From: Macrosoma leucophasiata
Lineage: Eukaryota > Arthropoda > Insecta > Lepidoptera > Hedylidae
DNA length: 64,000 bases
Assembly: GCA_036365455.1 (NCBI GenBank)
Contig: JAWQUS010000011.1
Coordinates: 5,724,001-5,788,000 of the forward strand
Direction of reading: 5' to 3'
A program made the translations under genes and the position numbers. Positions 54,720-64,000 of this stretch are shown here, piece after piece (the stretch's first letter is position 1; each line of letters starts with the position of its first letter). Below the pieces are notes generated by a model that was not told the origin of the DNA, did no database searches, and saw only the letters and a program-made list of their open reading frames with translations.

Positions 54720-57700
54720 TTATTTATTTATTTATTTAACTTCAATGCACACGAATAAGGCACATAAGGCGGACTTAATGCAACCAGGGCATTATCAAAC
54801 CAGTCAACCTTCGGGTTGTAATGAAAAAGGAAGAATAGGTGCTGAGAGGTTACAATATATCCATATTAAGTACGTAGAGAATAAATACATAATATAAATA
54901 ATAAAATAAATGAACAGAAAATAAACTGAATTCATAGATATGTAATATATAAGTATGTATATAACTATAAGAATATATATACACATATGTATATATATAT
55001 AAAAATATAAAAATGTATAAATATAAAAAATACATAGATATATACGATGTACAAGTCATAGATTAAATAGTTTGTTTACTTTTAAATTACCAACAAACAT
55101 TAACTAGCAGATTTTAAAAAGAAGTCGCGAAGCTTTCTTTTGAATGTAAATTTACTCGGAGCTTTTTTAATGTCAATAGGCAGCGTGTTCCAGAGTTTGA
55201 TCGCGGTGATAGCGAAGGAATTGGACATAAAACCAGAATGGTGAGAAGGAATGTCAAGAATGAGATTAACCGAGGAACGAAGATCAAGATGGTGAGAGTC
55301 ACCGAGAAATTTAAATTTACATTTGAGATAAGCAGGAGATGATGGATCGTTAAGTATATAGAATAATAGACAGAGAATTCTTAAGGATCTTCTATGACGG
55401 ATAGGGAGCCATTTCAGCTTGGAACGGTAGGAAGAAATGTGGTCATATTTGCGGAGGCCGAAAATAAATCTGATACTGTTATTGAGCAAACGATCCAATT
55501 TAGATAGAAATTCTTGAGAGAGATCGGAATAACAAACATCGGCATAATCGATTGCTGGAAAAATGAGCGATTGCACCAACAGTAGTTTAGTTTTCCAGGG
55601 AAGAAAATGTTTGAACCTATAAAGAGAACGAAGCGTGGCTGTTGTGACCTTACAAATGTTAGTGATCTGAGAGCCCCAGCTTAAGGTTGTATCCAGATAT
55701 AAACCCAGGTCTTTCACCACACGTGCTAATCTAATTGGTGTGTTATTAAAAATTAAAGGGGATAAATTGTTAAGGTCCAATTTGTTCACAAAATACGTAC
55801 TTCCCAAAATACACGCCTGACATTTATTGATGTTCACAGAAATACCAAATTTCTGTGACCACAATGATAACGAAAGGAGATCTTTGTTAAGTGATGAAAT
55901 AGCGTAGTCCATATTTTCGTAATCAGTTTGCACATACAACTGGAGGTCATCCGCGTACAAATGGTAAGAGCATTTAAGGAAATAAGTGACAGAATTAATG
56001 AAAAGTGAAAAAAGTAAAGGAGAAAGAATACCGCCCTGTGGTACGCCTGAGGACAATTCACTCCAATCGGAGATATCACGATCGATGCGAACCGCCTGTT
56101 GACGACCACGAAGATAAGATGAAAACCATTTCTGAACTAGTGGCAAGGTACCCAGCTTCGAAAGAATGGCAATTAGAATGTCATAGTCAACGGCATTGAA
56201 AGCATTCGAAAAATCGATGAGAACCAAAACTGTCAATTTGGAATGTTCCATGCCTAACCTGACATCCTCAACAACCTTGAGCAGAGCAGTGGCAGTACTA
56301 TGACCAGGTCTAAAGCCAGATTGTAATGGAGAAAGGAGGTCATGTTTGTGAATGTAATTACTAAATTGTGTATGAACTACCACCTCTAAAATTTTTGATA
56401 AAAAAGGTAAAATAGATATGGGTCTAAAATGGTTAACAAGACTGGGATTAGACATTTTAGGAAGTGGGATAACGAAAGCTTTACGCCAAACATCAGGAAA
56501 TATCCCAGACTCTAAAGAAAAGTTAATGATGTGAGTAAGAGAAGGGAGAATAAAATTGATTAAAGGTAATAACATGGTTCTACCTACTCCATCACAACCA
56601 ACTGCTTTAGAATTTAATGTCTTAAAAATTTTGTGGACCTCGTCACCAGTAACAGAAGAGAAAGAGAAAATACTGCTAGTAAGATTTGGTATGGAAGTCA
56701 AATAAATGAAGGTATCAAGTTTTGTAGCATGATCAAGAGGTACTGTTTTAGAAAAATGTAAATTGAGATCGTTAATAGATAGGTTCAAACTATTTATGTT
56801 TAGGAGAGGCTTTGTGAAGCCTAATGATTTCAAAAATTTCCATACATCAGCTGGTGAAGAATTTTTTACGTTATCATTGATATAATGGCGTTTCGCTGCT
56901 CTCACCATTTGATTACAACGATTTCTAGCACGCTTATATAGGTCCCAATTTGCCACGCATCGATCCCTTTTATAAGTCCGAAAAGCCCTATTTCTACGGG
57001 ACATCGCCATCCGAACTCCTCTATTAATCCAGGGAGCTGGAGGGCGTTTGACACGAACAGCGTGAAGAGGGGCGTGGGTATCAAATAAACCTACAATTAG
57101 CGTATTTAACACTGAGACTTTTTTATCAATTGTCGCCGCCTCCTCAACTTGACACCAATCGATCGAAGAAGCATCAGCTTTCAGGTTTTCAAAATTAATT
57201 TTTGAAAAATTTCGCATATAGATGATAGGATGCTTTACTTTGGGCGCTTTAATTTTATAAGATAGATACAACAAATCGTGCCTTGATAGGCCTGGCGCAG
57301 CAAGTTGACCATAGTGACAAATCTTATCAGCATTAGCAGTAATTATCAAATCAATCCAAGAGTCGTCAGATCCAATGTTATGGTGTGTGGGACAAAGATT
57401 CAACATAGTCAGATTTGACGACTCCAAAATTGATAACAGCAAACGAGACCTAGAGTTACATTTGAGCATGTCAGTATTAAAATCGCCCATAAATATGATA
57501 TGTTGATATTCCGAGGAGAGGGACATGAAGAGGCTCTCTATAGAGGAGAAATAATCAATAGCTGGGGGACAATAGAAGACTCCGAGAACCGCTTTGACGC
57601 CTTTGACAGTCAATTCTATGCAAAGATATTCGGGACCAGCCGAATATAAAGTTGGAGAAGAAGAAACAGTTTTAAATGCGATGTTGCTACGTAAATAAAT

Positions 57701-57823
57701 AGCAACACCCCCGGCTCTTTTACCTATGCGGTCATTGCGAATAAGAACGAAGCCTGGAAGACTGAAAGTAGTTGAGAGAAGTTCAGGTTTGAGCCAAGTT
57801 TCTGAGATAAGTATAACATGGAC
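54720..57823 (-). mobile_element. 5'-truncated LINE insertion with AT-rich 3' tail
   Basis: The 3' end is a run of TAAA units near 54720-54740; the 5' break is at 57823. The flanks carry CATTAT at 54714-54719 and 57824-57829, a short target duplication, and the interrupted A-family sequence resumes on both sides. The intact RT frame suggests a recent insertion. 54741-55099 is the 3' untranslated part. Confidence 0.85.
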
Positions 57824-57832
57824 CATTATCAT
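55100..57832 (-). CDS. Non-LTR retrotransposon polyprotein: AP endonuclease plus reverse transcriptase
   Basis: An open frame of 910 codons without stops. The endonuclease (about residues 1-200) is 5'-truncated but keeps ISETWL, GGVAIYLR, GDFNTDM, SWIDLI and the RHD-type motif; the first few dozen residues are missing. The RT (about residues 420-700) shows FRPISILPFLSKILE, IDFSNAFNAVD (motif A, with catalytic Asp), GVPQGGILSPLLFS (motif B) and YADDLQLY (motif C). The C-terminal part has KLWNTLP, shared with jockey/CR1-type LINEs. The first 3 codons come from the flanking repeat, so the listed start is not the natural one. Clade assignment (jockey group, possibly Daphne-like) is tentative. Confidence 0.92.
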   Translation of the reverse strand: MIMVHVILISETWLKPELLSTTFSLPGFVLIRNDRIGKRAGGVAIYLRSNIAFKTVSSSPTLYSAGPEYLCIELTVKGVKAVLGVFYCPPAIDYFSSIESLFMSLSSEYQHIIFMGDFNTDMLKCNSRSRLLLSILESSNLTMLNLCPTHHNIGSDDSWIDLIITANADKICHYGQLAAPGLSRHDLLYLSYKIKAPKVKHPIIYMRNFSKINFENLKADASSIDWCQVEEAATIDKKVSVLNTLIVGLFDTHAPLHAVRVKRPPAPWINRGVRMAMSRRNRAFRTYKRDRCVANWDLYKRARNRCNQMVRAAKRHYINDNVKNSSPADVWKFLKSLGFTKPLLNINSLNLSINDLNLHFSKTVPLDHATKLDTFIYLTSIPNLTSSIFSFSSVTGDEVHKIFKTLNSKAVGCDGVGRTMLLPLINFILPSLTHIINFSLESGIFPDVWRKAFVIPLPKMSNPSLVNHFRPISILPFLSKILEVVVHTQFSNYIHKHDLLSPLQSGFRPGHSTATALLKVVEDVRLGMEHSKLTVLVLIDFSNAFNAVDYDILIAILSKLGTLPLVQKWFSSYLRGRQQAVRIDRDISDWSELSSGVPQGGILSPLLFSLFINSVTYFLKCSYHLYADDLQLYVQTDYENMDYAISSLNKDLLSLSLWSQKFGISVNINKCQACILGSTYFVNKLDLNNLSPLIFNNTPIRLARVVKDLGLYLDTTLSWGSQITNICKVTTATLRSLYRFKHFLPWKTKLLLVQSLIFPAIDYADVCYSDLSQEFLSKLDRLLNNSIRFIFGLRKYDHISSYRSKLKWLPIRHRRSLRILCLLFYILNDPSSPAYLKCKFKFLGDSHHLDLRSSVNLILDIPSHHSGFMSNSFAITAIKLWNTLPIDIKKAPSKFTFKRKLRDFFLKSAS

Positions 57833-57893
57833 CAGACCGGCACACGATAGTGCTGAACACTACAACACACCATTTGGAACACACATCTACAGA
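57824..57893 (-). repeat. A-family copy, part right of the LINE
   Basis: CATTATCATCAGACCGG and CACGATAGTGCTGAACACTA resume the interrupted sequence. Confidence 0.75.
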
Positions 57894-57964
57894 TAATTAG
57901 GTACAAGTTATAACGTTTTCGCAGGTGTTCGTGAGCTTCATACATTGTAGAAATTAAATTTGCG

Positions 57965-58095
57965 GATTTTCTCGCGTATATAACTCTCCCAAACTTCTTC
58001 TTATATCCGATGTTTCGGTCGCTTTCCAGCTACCGTAGTCACGGGCAGACTAAGTCGACGATGTTCACCCTGGTCTTATATAGCTGAGACAGGAC
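57965..58095 (-). repeat. Penelope-like 3' end fragment
   Basis: Carries TCTCGCGTATATAACT and GATGTTTCGGTCGCTTTCCA and ACGGGCAGACTAAGTC, matching the outer end at 23905-24010. No endonuclease frame follows, so it is a short truncated copy. Confidence 0.75.
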
Positions 58096-58104
58096 AAAAC
58101 CCTA

Positions 58105-58428
58105 GTGCGATGTGAACTACTAGTGGCGCCTAGGTACAAGTTAATCAAAAAACATATAACACAGGCTATATTCTCTGCGAACCCTTTCGGAGAAAAACAG
58201 TTGCAAAATATTTTACAACAGTGTGTACAAGGGACAAACCAAACGTATGAACAAAATGAATTAATTTCTCGTATCAATAACTGCATTATGTTTATAACAG
58301 ATACTTTTCTTATAAACAAAAATAATAATCGCTTGAACTTTCAACTTTATATTTATTTTTATCAACAAAAAGGTAATGGAAATTTACTAAGAGATTATAA
58401 ATATAAACATTGTATCATAAGTAAGTAA
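58105..58428 (+). other. Unassigned open frame, 107 codons
   Basis: An AT-rich frame following the Penelope-like fragment; the first 20 codons may be repeat. The rest reads like coding sequence (mixed polar and aromatic residues, GTNQTYEQNELISRINNC), but I recognise no family, and AT bias alone could give it. Confidence 0.25.
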
Positions 58429-58454
58429 GATAATATTATTTGAAATTAAAATTA

Positions 58455-58540
58455 TGTCGGAATGTGACGACTCCACTGCACTAGCGTGCAGTGAAGGATA
58501 ATTCTTCCACTAGTCCAGTCAGCCAACCGATCAAATCATT
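58455..58540 (+). repeat. F-family 5' segment
   Basis: GTCGGAATGTGACGACTCCA and GATAATTCTTCCACTAGTCC. Confidence 0.6.
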
Positions 58541-58678
58541 TCAATGGACAACAGTAAATACAATAAGGGGGCAGGAACTATTTAGATTTATGATGAGATG
58601 GAATCGGTCCTGTAAACTGATGGGGACTTTACTACGAGATCTTACAAAGTTTTGGAGGCAACACGAAAAATCACTTAT

Positions 58679-58714
58679 CTATATCCGTGTACGAACTAAC
58701 GTACACGGATATAG
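58679..58714. repeat. Perfect 15-bp inverted repeat before the RTE fragment
   Basis: CTATATCCGTGTACG and mirror with a 6-base loop. Confidence 0.75.
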
Positions 58715-58722
58715 CTTAAACA

Positions 58723-59095
58723 AAATTCAGAAAATTAGTAATGAAGACATAGGAAAAAGAACAGACATACAAGATGCGCTCACCCAAACCCTGAAACTTA
58801 AGTGGAGATGGGCCGGTCATAAAGCCCGTATGAAAGATAACAGATGGACTGTACTGGCGACCAAATGGAAAGGGCCCACAGGGAAACGAAGGGTTTGTCG
58901 TCAATACAAGAGATGGTCGGACGATATAGCTGGGGTGGCAGGGCAGAAATGGCTCCACGCGCACAGAACCGCGACAGGTGGAGCAAGCTGGAAGAGGCCT
59001 ACACCCAAAGAGAGGTCCAAATTTAATCAATATACTTACACAATTTTGTAATTTGTTATGTATTTAATAGATTTGAAATAAATGGCTTCAAAAAA
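58723..59095 (+). pseudogene. RTE-like LINE: RT C-terminal fragment and poly-A
   Basis: Frame from about 58737: IGKRTDIQDAL, LKLKWRWAGHKARM, KRWSDDIAGVAGQKWL, then a degraded end. The KWRWAGH and KRWxDDI motifs are landmarks of the RTE-clade ORF C-terminus. Ends with an AATAAA-like run and poly-A at 59090. Catalytic RT motifs are absent. Confidence 0.8.
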
Positions 59096-59148
59096 AAACC
59101 GTGTACGTATTCGAATGCTCGAATGCGAATGACATAGATAGCTCTAAC

Positions 59149-59432
59149 TGGTGGTAGAGCTCCAGTGACGGAGCTCGCGGGCGTAGGCACCACCGCATTA
59201 CCTTATATACTTGCCGCTAAATGGTAGTGTTCAGCACTATCGTGTTCCGGTCAGGTGGTAATGTACGGCCCTGTAATTTCCGGCACAGAGGCATAACACC
59301 TAATGCCTCAGGAGTGGTAACGCATCTGCATTTTGACCTTGGTCTTTCTGTGGGTGTCTATAGGCTGCAGTCATCACTTAACATCAATGTGAACTGCATG
59401 CTTATTTACAAATTCGATAACATAAAAAAAAA
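59149..59432 (+). repeat. A-family, complete copy (reference)
   Basis: About 285 bp. Starts ACTGGTGGTAGAGCTCCAGT, has TAGGCACCACCGCATTACCT, GTTCAGCACTATCGTGTTCC and TGCATTTTGACC, and ends with TGTCTATAGGCTGCAGTCAT and CATCAATGTGAACTGCATGC, then poly-A. The layout matches the 3' end of BMC1-like LINEs of Bombyx, so it is either a LINE 3' end or a SINE mobilised by one. The constant start in many copies favours a SINE. Confidence 0.85.
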
Positions 59433-59817
59433 ACATAAATCTCACCATTTTTGACCACAAAAACACAAATAATATCGGTGCTCGGCTCTTTCCCACTTTT
59501 CCAAAACTCGGCAGATAGATTAGGTGCGACAGTGGTGCCTACGCTCTCGCTCCGACACGGGAACTCTCATTATCGACATCATTTCAGCCAAAATACATCC
59601 ACTGCTGAACAGAAGCCAAAAGTTAACCACATCAATGCTACTGGACGTAGTCGCAATGGCGACCAAGCTCTTTAAATAAAGATTAAAAAAAAAAAAAAAT
59701 GCTACTGGAACTCTGCTCCCAGTAAAAAAGAGATTCTACTACCAGTAAAGTAAAGATTTATTGATTGATGTATCTCAGGATTGAAAATTATCCTAGATAC
59801 GTAATCTATGTTCTATC

Positions 59818-60035
59818 TATCTATATATATAAAAATCTATTGCTGTTCGTCAGTCTCGCTAAAACTCGAGAACGGGTGGAACAAATTGGCTAATTTTGGT
59901 TTTGAATGATTTTTGGAAGTCCAGGAAAGGTTTAAAAGGTAAGAAATTGGAGGAGAAATAGTAAAAACCACAATTTCATTTTCCCATACAAATAGTCCGT
60001 ATCTATCAAACCTTTGACGCATTATTTGATTCAAT
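59818..60035 (+). mobile_element. Helitron-like element, 3'-truncated
   Basis: Starts TCTATATATATAAAAATC; matches 27826 through ATCAAACCTTTGACGC. Confidence 0.5.
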
Positions 60036-60315
60036 AGTTAATTCTATACCTTAATACCTGAATAACGGCACACGAATAGTGGTGGTTCACCACATATTAC
60101 TATGCTCATTACAAGGAACCATGTGCAAAACTTATAAGGTATAAAATACGTAGTTACTCGTAAAGTTCCCGCAGTTATCCCGGAACTCTCACATTTTCCG
60201 TCGTAGTAATAAAGTGTTTCCTTAGGCGCAACAAACTACGGGACTGTAAATTACTAGGGGTTTCTCTTGTCGCCGCAGCTTTATCGTGTGGCCTCACTGA
60301 GAGCGGTTTTATTTT
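60036..60315. other. No gene seen
   Basis: Unassigned. Confidence 0.45.
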
Positions 60316-60690
60316 CGTTTTTTTTTATGTCATTAAGTTGACAGACAAGCAGACGGGCCATCTGATGGTAAGTGATGACCGTCGCCTATGAACATTTGCA
60401 ACACCAGGGGAGTTGCCAACGCGCTGCCAACCCTGAAGGACTCTATTGACGCCATTTTTGAAGAACCCCATATTGTAGCACCGAGGAAACACCTCAGAGG
60501 GAAGTTCGTTCTACAGTTTACACGTTCTGGGCAGAAACGAACGAGAAAACCGCACCGTTGAGCACTGCCACGTGTCCAGGTACTGAGGGTGAAACTTCTA
60601 TCTTCGGCGGGTAGTACGGTGTAGGAAAAGAGACGGTGGCACCATGTCGAACAGTTCGGCAGAGCACTCACCATTGTAGAGACGGTATAA
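60316..60690 (-). repeat. Q-family LINE 3' end, longest copy
   Basis: Reverse orientation, with poly-T at 60319-60327 marking the 3' end. Extends further into the RT C-terminus than the other copies. Confidence 0.75.
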
Positions 60691-60805
60691 ATAATTTCGA
60701 ATATTACATATTTATTGGGTTCCTAGTTTAGTTCCTTATTTTGTCTCACGGGTTTTCTTATAGCAGGGGCTCAGTAAGCGGTGCTCGCCTCACACTGGTG
60801 ACATT

Positions 60806-61095
60806 TTTTATGTCATGAAGATGGTAAGCAAACATGCGGTTTACATTGATGTTAAGTGATGACTGCAGCCTACAGACACCTACACAAAGACCAGAGGTCA
60901 AAATGCACCACTTCACTACCACCCCTGAGACCTTCGTTGTGATGTGTTTGTAATAGTTTACTAATAATAATAGTTCTTACCAATAATAGTTCTGTATTAC
61001 GGGGCCATAAATTACTATCAAACCGGAGCACGATAGTGCTGAACACTACCATTTGGCGGCAGGTGGATTAGGTAATTGCGGTGATGCCTACGCGG
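60806..61095 (-). repeat. A-family copy
   Basis: Full length with an AT-rich insertion near 60950-60990. Confidence 0.75.
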
Positions 61096-61156
61096 ATGGT
61101 CAGATCAAGTAAAAGGATTAAGTTCCTCCGCCCCAAATAATCGAATTGCAGTCCAA

Positions 61157-61204
61157 ATACACCAAAGAAATGCTCTCTAATTTGATAGCATTTCTTTGGT
61201 GTAT
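61157..61204. repeat. Perfect 18-bp inverted repeat
   Basis: ATACACCAAAGAAATGCT and mirror, 12-base loop. Confidence 0.8.
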
Positions 61205-61627
61205 TTTGTGTAAGTACCCATCAGTGACTGAGTGTCTTTTGTTTTACGACTCAGATATAGATTTCACAATATAAAAAATAATACAATATATTTTACTGGC
61301 ATTTAGTCTTAACAGTTCAAAAATAATTAAGTTTTGTTCCGCCATTCATCGCCGCTTACACTCAGACCATACACCCAGTTTCTTTTACCGCAACCTTTAA
61401 GTGGTGGCAGTAAAGGATCCTGTTTATTTGCCCGGCTGCTGGCAACGTTGTAACTAATGTCATTCTAAGTAATTGTCGGCGAAATACTGACCCGACACCT
61501 GTAGCCCGAATAATGTATGAACCGAGTGGTTAATTACATTTGGTCACCGCGTGTGCGTTCGCATTTAACTTCAGTGCCTAAGGAGTGAATGCCTTATTTT
61601 TACGTAATTATTATGAGTGAGTGTGGT
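61205..61627. other. No gene seen
   Basis: Unassigned, moderate GC. Confidence 0.45.
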
Positions 61628-61870
61628 GTCGGGACATAACGACGTCAACCGAACAATGGCGGTCAAACCATTCTAATAGGCGATAGTAAAATTAACAGTG
61701 CGGGATGGGCAGAAGTGTCCCGCGATAATACTACCGCCACTGCGATCGCCAATCCGCCTGCCAAGCGTGGCGATTATGGCTTATTTTCCCGTAATGACGC
61801 ACAACACTGTTGTGGGCTTCTTTGGGAAAGGCTTTATCCAACAGTGGACGTCTACCGACTGGAGTGATGA
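61628..61870 (+). repeat. F-family element, single-unit form
   Basis: GTCGGGACATAACGACGTCA, GCGGTCAAACCATTC, one unit of GGGATGGGCAGAAG and CGATAATACTACCGCCAC, ending CAACAGTGGACGTCTACCG. Confidence 0.7.
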
Positions 61871-61881
61871 ATATGAGTGAG

Positions 61882-62060
61882 ATGAACCAGTTGCTCTGGT
61901 GTGTGAAGACCGGTTGAACAGAGGGTCACGGGTTCAATATCCATACCAGGACAAATAATTGTATGGCCTACAGATATTAGTTTCGGGTTGGTATCGGTTG
62001 TGTGTGTACAACGGCACTCACGATAAAGGTTTACAGCTAGTGTGGGTCTATGAGTGTTAC
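61882..62060 (+). repeat. C SINE, diverged
   Basis: Box B (ACGGGTTCAATATCC) and GTATGGCCTACAGATATTAG are recognisable. Confidence 0.7.
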
Positions 62061-62186
62061 GGCCAAATACTCAAGCGTCACTTAAATCTAAGTGAGCCTT
62101 AAAAGTCTTCTGTCTTTATAAAACACGTCCAAACGATAGAGATATTTGAGGTTGCTTAAAATTGAGTGACGTTTGAGTATTCGGCC
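62061..62186 (+). mobile_element. G-family MITE, about 32-bp inverted ends
   Basis: GGCCAAATACTCAAGCGTCA mirrors TGACGTTTGAGTATTCGGCC; TTA lies one base outside each end, like Harbinger-type elements. Confidence 0.7.
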
Positions 62187-62427
62187 ATTAGCGTATTTAA
62201 TTTTAATAATTTGCCTCTCGTCAGCGCTGGGTAAAGAAGAAGGTTTGTTAGGCTTACAGAGGAACTTTGGTCCAACACGTGGAGGCTCTTTCAAGAATTT
62301 CTATGTACTTTGTAATGGATTGCAGTCGGCAAGACCTCTCTCTGACTACATCAATACATCAATAGTTAATACAGGCATAGATAGATACCGCAGAATACAT
62401 GGAACTATTGTGATGAGAATTGACTAG
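62173..62427 (+). other. Unassigned open frame, 84 codons
   Basis: The first residues overlap the G-family MITE. From about 62190 it reads hydrophobic LAYLILIICLSSALG then a charged, Arg- and Tyr-containing part. It looks like a secretory leader but starts at the edge of a transposon; TCGTCAG near 62222-62228 could instead be a splice acceptor. Confidence 0.25.
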
Positions 62428-62476
62428 CCAAACTTTGGGCTATGTGGGTGAACTGGGTGGACTAGCTGGCAGGGCC

Positions 62477-62534
62477 TATGGAGTAAGATCCTATAGAACC
62501 TCGCCCTGTAAGATCCATAGGTTCTTACTCCATA
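62477..62534. repeat. Nested inverted repeat
   Basis: TATGGAGTAAGA mirrored at the right end; inner GATCCTATAG / CCATAGG also mirror. Confidence 0.65.
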
Positions 62535-62559
62535 CACTCTAGTCACTTTTGTCTAAATA

Positions 62560-62830
62560 ATATCAGGAACAGACATTAAAAAAAAAAATGAAAATACCCC
62601 AACCCGCTGTCGGATGTTTTCAAAACGCCCATAAGGCCTCCGACAAGGTTTAACGGTTGCTATAGATACCTATCGATAGGACCAACGGCTTAACGTGCCC
62701 TCCGAAGCACGGAAACACGCATTTAATTTGCCACTAGCGGTCACCCATCACACTACCCGACCGCGCCCGTAGTGCTTAACCGAGTAGATCGCTTACGATC
62801 TACACCAGCCGGGCCATGCGCGCTTCTATT
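62560..62830 (-). repeat. Probable interspersed repeat, unclassified
   Basis: Starts at an A run and is GC-rich against an AT-rich surrounding: CCGACAAGGTTTAACGGTTG, CCAACGGCTTAACGTGCCCT, ACCAGCCGGGCCATGCGCGC. No second copy in the window. Confidence 0.4.
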
Positions 62831-63079
62831 ACAATGTATTTAACTAAATCTAATAATTAGTTATTTGACATTCACAATGAAAAGCGTATTGTTATCTATT
62901 CCATAAATATAACAAATGAAAAATGTCGTTAAGGTAAATTAGTAATTGATAACGCTGTTATTTATTATATTGTTGCTTTCATTGCATAATTATATTATTT
63001 ATTTCAAAGTGACTCTGCAAGCTCAATGACAACAAAAAAAAAACAAGGGCGTATCGGAACATGTGCAATGTAAGGTTCC

Positions 63080-63280
63080 TTTTGACGTGACAATGTCTTA
63101 AATTAGGTTGCGGCTCGGAGTCACTCATGAAAAAGTGTAACGCCCGGTAACGTAACGATGAGTCACCGAACGAGAGAGAGGCCTGCCGGACCGGCGAATG
63201 CCTTTCTACCGAGAAAAAGACGTCGTCACGTAAAATCTTCGCCCGTAAAACCGACTTTACAGGCAACCAGTTTTTTTTTT
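63080..63280 (+). repeat. R-family repeat, near-identical copy
   Basis: Differs from 30777-30973 at only a few positions; ends in a T run. Confidence 0.78.
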
Positions 63281-63820
63281 TACTAGCTCGCGAGCATAGG
63301 TACCACCGCATTACCTAATATATATGCCGCTAAATAGTAGTGTTCAGCACTAACGTGTTCACAGAGGCATAACACCTCGGGTCTCAGGAATGGCAACGCA
63401 TTTACATCGAAATCTCTGGTTTTTTTTATGTAATGGAAGTGGCAAACAAGCACGCAGTTCACATTGATGTTAAGTGATGACTGCAGCCTATAGACACCCA
63501 CACAAAGACCAAGGTCAAAATGCAGACGCGTTACCACTCCTGAGGCCTAAGGTGTTATGCCTCTGTGCCGGAAATTACAGGGCCGCATAATGTACGGCCA
63601 CCTGATCGGAACACGATAGTGCTGAACACTACCATTTAGCGGCAAGTATATTAAGTAATGCGGTGGTGCCTACGTCCGCGAGCTCCGTCACTGGAGCTCT
63701 ACCACCAGTATTTATTACCACAATGGAATGGCTTTCATGTAAATGTTTATAGGCTACAGTATTACTAACCATCAATGTAAACTGTATGCTTGTTTGCCAC
63801 TTCATGACATAAATAAAAAT
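63281..63820. repeat. A-family: three copies in alternating orientation
   Basis: 63281-63420 plus (internally deleted), 63421-63709 minus (complete), 63710-63820 plus 3' end. Confidence 0.78.
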
Positions 63821-63827
63821 ACAATAA

Positions 63828-63860
63828 CGGGGGATGGGCAGCAACATCCCGGATGAAATT
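63828..63860 (+). repeat. F-family short fragment
   Basis: ATAACGGGGGATGGGCAGCA. Confidence 0.4.
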
Positions 63861-64000
63861 TTGTGTACAGGAAGAGCATATAGGCTGTAACACAAAGGAT
63901 AGGTACTTTTTATACCGTTTAAAGCTAGTATCAATAAAAAAAAGTCTTGCGATTAATAAAGATCGTCAAAAGCAGAAATCGTATTCATTTCTCTGAAAGA

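Noticed and set aside
54349..54897. A 182-codon frame on the plus strand
   Set aside because: Runs through A and F repeats and the 3' end of the opposite-strand LINE; codes for nothing recognisable.
55834..56109. Small minus-strand frames and a plus-strand frame inside the LINE
   Set aside because: Shadow frames of the RT coding sequence.

Overview
The window looks like nuclear DNA from a moth or butterfly (Lepidoptera). It is AT-rich, has no operons or densely packed genes, and carries many short interspersed repeats whose ends resemble known lepidopteran LINE and SINE tails. The species cannot be named from the sequence alone. Two host genes can be assembled exon by exon, both on the minus strand.

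Host genes. (1) 29981-35760: a four-exon gene, three phase-1 introns, 182 codons. It encodes a secreted protein with two separate six-cysteine CS-alpha-beta (defensin-type) modules joined by an acidic linker. This design recalls the lepidopteran X-tox immune proteins, here with only two modules. (2) 43129-51567: a four-exon, 206-codon sigma-class glutathione S-transferase with an intact frame, the N-terminal catalytic Tyr, and a TATA-like box upstream. Introns of both genes are packed with transposon debris.

Mobile DNA. At 23080-27129 an older repeat is split by a mariner transposon (23303-26957). The mariner is in turn split by two head-to-head Penelope-like elements carrying RT and GIY-YIG domains (23888-26244). 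At 54720-57823 a 5'-truncated non-LTR retrotransposon with a 910-codon open frame (endonuclease plus RT) sits inside a short repeat. Fragments of other LINE 3' ends occur throughout.

Short families, labelled here for reference: A (about 290 bp, poly-A, resembling a LINE 3' end, about 30 copies, often as inverted pairs); B and C (SINEs with tRNA-type heads); S (a third tRNA-like SINE, with dimeric or permuted copies); D (LINE 3' tail ending in a TATG/CATA repeat); E (hAT-like MITE, 290 bp, 8-bp target duplications); F (GC-rich repeat with a hairpin, also the source of a minisatellite); G, K and N (MITEs with inverted ends); H (a 1-kb element with internal foldback, two copies); I, J, L, M, Q, R, T and U as described in the entries.

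Layout: 1-13 kb is intergenic or intronic AT-rich DNA with scattered repeats; 14.4-16 kb and 19.9-21.5 kb hold two tandem triplications; 22.4-28.2 kb is the nested transposon block; 30-36 kb is the CS-alpha-beta gene; 36-43 kb is repeat-rich with a minisatellite; 43-51.6 kb is the GST gene; 52.7-58 kb holds the H element and the LINE; 58-64 kb is mostly repeats. No rRNA gene, credible functional tRNA gene, CRISPR array or bacterial feature was seen.
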